This document shows positions 21,404 through 24,158 of a DNA stretch of 24,158 nucleotides, in pieces (within the stretch, counting starts at the first letter, position 1; every line of letters starts with the position of its first letter). Origin of the DNA: Gnomoniopsis sp. IMI 355080 (taxonomy: Eukaryota > Ascomycota > Sordariomycetes > Diaporthales > Gnomoniaceae). The notes below the pieces were generated by a model. That model saw nothing but the letters and a program-made list of their open reading frames with translations, was not told the DNA's origin and ran no database searches. Made by a program: the position numbers and the translations under genes. Location of the stretch: assembly GCA_027946555.1 (NCBI GenBank), contig JAPEVC010000357.1:1-24158 (forward strand), in the 5' to 3' direction.

Positions 21404-23488
21404 ATGTTTGTGCCAACCGATCAAACCGGCAGCGCCGAGTTCGATCACTCCGAATGGCTCCAGTTTGAGGTTCCTGGCCTTGAGGACTATGATTTCAGTA
21501 CTTTGGAGATGCCCAGCTTCCTTTCATGGGAGCCTTTGCCCGCATTTCAGAATCCATCAACTGAGGCTGCTTTGCAGTCATCAAGAACCAAAACTCCTCA
21601 ACCCAGTCCACCACCTCAGCCGAGGCGAACTTCTGTGGTTACAGTTCAGCGGCGATCCAGCAGCAGAACCAGCGAGGACATTCTTTCAGTGACTGTTGAG
21701 GACCCCACAGGCAGGAAACGTTCATGGGATGTCAACTTTGACAAGGCGTTTGAGACGATGTTCAACATGATTCCTGCTGGCCAGGTGTTGGACTCGACGC
21801 AGCCTCAGGTCCCGATGCCACCGCTCACTCAAGAACAGCAACACAGCACTTTCCAAGCCGAGCAGCTTTCGTCTCTGTCGGATTATATGCCCACAGCTTA
21901 TCCCAATCATCAATTCATTGCTCCCAATCTTCCAACGGCTCAAGAGTCCTTGGTCCCAACATCGCAAATGGTCCCGATGCTGTCTAGTCCCCCAGTAGAC
22001 GTCCGTCGACGCGCAGGTCGCGTCCCAGCGTCGTCACAGCACTTACCACGACAGGCAAAACGTCTTGCTGGTGCGGCCGACCAACAAGCAGTACGCAAGC
22101 AACCTCGATCTTCGCAGCAACGTGGCGTTCAGCGTGAAAGTCATGGAGTCCGTCCCCCGCTCCCAGATGATATCGCGCTCTTTGTCAACACTCATCACCT
22201 GCCAAATAACGACGGCAGGGTGCCAGACAGGCGAGGCCTCAAAGACACCACAGTTGCGAACGATTACTACTACTCCATCAGCAAGCTTGACGATCTTGAG
22301 CTTCCGGCCTGCGGGAAGTCCGTGTCTTACAACGGCGTCGAGTTCGACTCCAAACTGTCTTTTACCAGCGAGCAGTTCCTGGAATACCTCCACTGTGCCT
22401 CGCAGCGTCCCAACTGCCAGCCCATCTTGCGAATTCAAATCCAGCCTGCACAGTATAACCACCGGTACATTCGTGCCGGCCAGAGTTTCAAGTGCCGCTT
22501 CGCAGACTGCCCCGATAAACGCGGCACGATCCTCAAAGGCCAAGCCCGCGTCTGCATCTCCGAGTTCGACGACGAGCACGGTGACTGGCTCAATCCATAC
22601 CACAACACTGGTTACGTGCATCTCTTTTGTCTTGAGAAGCAGACCAATCTCATCGAGCTATGCAACGACCATCCCGAGATCAACATTGTGTCTGAGACGC
22701 GCAGTCTCGCACATGAGCCGCCTGCCACGACAAACCGGCGCGTGAACAATCCTATGGCTTTGAACGATGTAGAGCAGGCGGTGGTCTCGGATTGGCTCAC
22801 CGATATTGGCAACCGTTGGAACCAGTTCAAATTTGTCCACCGCGACTCTGCCCTACGACCGAAGTTCGAGCTTGCGCAAGAAGATACCCTGACATACCGA
22901 CTCACCAAGGCACACATGGACAATGGACCGCTGCGCAACATCCAGAAAAAGCGCAAGCGCAATGCCGGGGGACGGGTGACGGCACACCTGGACGAGCACG
23001 TTGGGGACGTAGGTAAGCAAGTGGCGCTGCAGAAGAAGATGAAGAAGCAACCACCGCCAAAAAAGAAGAGTCCCAGCAACAGTCCGATTGCCCGAGGCAC
23101 TCCGCCTCCTGAACCTGTTGCCAAAAGGCGACGCGTCACTCCACCCCTGCCGCAGTCACCACAGCATCAAGCGATGCTTGGTGGTGACCCTGTAGACCAC
23201 TCTTTCCCCGACGTTGGTGGTCTTCCCCCTTTCCAACCCCCTACACAGCAGCAGACAATCCATGTAAATTCCGAGGATGCCGCCAGTATCGCGAATATCA
23301 GCCATTCTAATCGCCGATCTTCACCACGCCGTCACCGTGTCTCGCCGACCTCGCTTGTGCTATCACCTCGAGGCGTTGCTAAGCGGCGACCCAGTGCAAG
23401 GAGGACATCATCTGCGAGTCTGGAGGCAGAGTTAGAGGCATACCTCGACGGGTTGCCGAATGAGGACTCATTGGAGGAGATTAAGTGA
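21404..23488 (+). CDS. probable nuclear protein with PARP-type-like zinc finger
   Basis: A 694-aa protein from one long exon, starting at MFVPTDQ. The frame is open back to 21212, but sequence before 21404 does not look coding. The N-terminus is acidic and aromatic (WLQFEVPGLEDYDFSTLEMP, about 12-31), followed by a Pro/Gln/Ser-rich disordered region to about 250. The central conserved part (about 265-425) contains KCRFADC (C364, C369), a TILKGQARV strand, and VHLFC (H406, C409). This C-x4-C...H-x3-C layout with a KGxxR strand resembles PARP-type zinc fingers (C-x2-C...H-x2-C), though the spacing differs. The C-terminal third carries several nuclear-localisation-like clusters (QKKRKR at about 514-519, a KKMKK...PPKKK stretch at about 544-555, KRRRV at 574-578) and SP motifs. 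I recall related unannotated proteins in Pezizomycotina, often in families. A DNA- or chromatin-linked role is inference. Confidence 0.82.
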   Translation: MFVPTDQTGSAEFDHSEWLQFEVPGLEDYDFSTLEMPSFLSWEPLPAFQNPSTEAALQSSRTKTPQPSPPPQPRRTSVVTVQRRSSSRTSEDILSVTVEDPTGRKRSWDVNFDKAFETMFNMIPAGQVLDSTQPQVPMPPLTQEQQHSTFQAEQLSSLSDYMPTAYPNHQFIAPNLPTAQESLVPTSQMVPMLSSPPVDVRRRAGRVPASSQHLPRQAKRLAGAADQQAVRKQPRSSQQRGVQRESHGVRPPLPDDIALFVNTHHLPNNDGRVPDRRGLKDTTVANDYYYSISKLDDLELPACGKSVSYNGVEFDSKLSFTSEQFLEYLHCASQRPNCQPILRIQIQPAQYNHRYIRAGQSFKCRFADCPDKRGTILKGQARVCISEFDDEHGDWLNPYHNTGYVHLFCLEKQTNLIELCNDHPEINIVSETRSLAHEPPATTNRRVNNPMALNDVEQAVVSDWLTDIGNRWNQFKFVHRDSALRPKFELAQEDTLTYRLTKAHMDNGPLRNIQKKRKRNAGGRVTAHLDEHVGDVGKQVALQKKMKKQPPPKKKSPSNSPIARGTPPPEPVAKRRRVTPPLPQSPQHQAMLGGDPVDHSFPDVGGLPPFQPPTQQQTIHVNSEDAASIANISHSNRRSSPRRHRVSPTSLVLSPRGVAKRRPSARRTSSASLEAELEAYLDGLPNEDSLEEIK

Positions 23489-24158
23489 CGGTGGGTAAGT
23501 AATCATGGGTAAGGTCTGTTTTATTCTTCCTTGCTGGTCAAGTTGGACGTGTTTGATTTGATTGATTGATCTAGACGCGGTGTATTAGTGTACACGGCGC
23601 AGCGCACACTCCTCTCAACTTGTCCACCCAAGTATGGTCTATAATTTCCTACCGTGAAAGGCACATGTCAATCCGGAGTCTGGCGTACTGGAGATTCAGC
23701 ATTAGAGTTTTCCGGATATGAATGAAAATAAAGAATTGATACATTGTATTGCTCAACATTGTCAAGTCGTTACATGTCTTGTGTCTGGTGAAAGTGAACA
23801 TGCCATACTACCAAAAATGCTGTGCTTTGATGTCAATGGCCTAGAAGACGCGGCAACCCAAAAGTTCCGGCTCCATACCTCTACGCGGAGTGACCGGTGC
23901 GAGCAATCTGCACAATGCAGTCATCTCCAGCAAACGCCAAGGCCAAAAGCCCATTGAAAGCATGCCGCCTTTCCCTACTGCAAGTAAGCGACCTTTCACG
24001 ATGCTTTTCCAGAATGTCGTGCGACAGCAAATGTATATAAGACGGGATGGGATGACAGGTAAAGCTTGAGTCAACTGCCAGCTGCAACAGCGACAATCAA
24101 TACCTGTCTGTGCTGCTGGATGAGAGCCCCATACGTCACCCACCCCCAGGTCCGGGGA
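23489..24158. other. 3' flank at the window end
   Basis: About 670 bases after the last gene. It contains a short TGAT run near 23555-23570. No supported gene; overlapping minus-strand open frames (about 23840-24140) show no recognisable domain. A neighbouring gene may start beyond the window. Confidence 0.45.

Noticed and set aside
22043..22621. 192-aa minus-strand frame
   Set aside because: Antisense shadow of the zinc-finger-like protein's conserved region.
1..24158. CRISPR arrays, tRNA or rRNA genes, transposons, viral insertions
   Set aside because: No regular spaced repeats, no convincing T-loop/cloverleaf patterns, no transposase, reverse transcriptase or long terminal repeats were seen by eye; a dedicated scan could still find weak cases.

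Overview
The window looks like nuclear DNA of a filamentous ascomycete (Pezizomycotina). Genes are split by short introns (57-131 nt, plus one of 269 nt) with GTRNGT-type donors and CAG/TAG acceptors. Intergenic gaps are a few hundred to about 2,000 bases, there are CT-rich leaders, and the protein families are fungal (HET domain, fungal DIP2/CPS1, S/T-rich secreted protein). The exact lineage cannot be fixed from sequence reading alone. Nothing bacterial, viral, CRISPR-like or transposon-like was seen.

Layout, left to right. (1) 307-1183, minus: three-exon short-chain dehydrogenase of an atypical subfamily in which Phe replaces the catalytic Tyr. (2) 2136-4215, minus: two-exon HET (heterokaryon incompatibility) protein. 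(3) 4615-5091, minus: small two-exon coiled-coil protein of unknown function. (4) 6108-7245, minus: two-exon flavin-reductase-like flavoprotein with a presequence-like N-terminus. (5) 7762-9372, minus: secreted S/T-rich protein with a NucA/NucB-like nuclease domain. (6) 10633-11463, plus: intronless conserved fungal protein of unknown function. (7) 12241-13047, plus: intronless ankyrin-like repeat protein. (8) 13554-19527, minus: large four-exon DIP2/CPS1-family protein with an N-terminal DMAP1-binding segment, rebuilt across a 23-nt microexon, and two AMP-binding-like domains. (9) 21404-23488, plus: proline-rich, probably nuclear protein with a C-x4-C...H-x3-C block resembling a PARP-type zinc finger; its 5' end is unresolved.

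The genes do not form an obvious pathway. Five consecutive minus-strand genes are followed by a divergent pair (5/6), a convergent pair (7/8) and a second divergent pair (8/9). I see no secondary-metabolite cluster: no PKS or NRPS condensation or carrier domains, no P450 and no transporter. The themes that stand out are non-self recognition (HET), a secreted nuclease-like protein, and a lipid-homeostasis regulator (DIP2). The best leads are the DIP2 microexon, the PARP-finger-like protein with its odd 5' leader, and the modular secreted nuclease. I did not find a convincing new multi-gene system.
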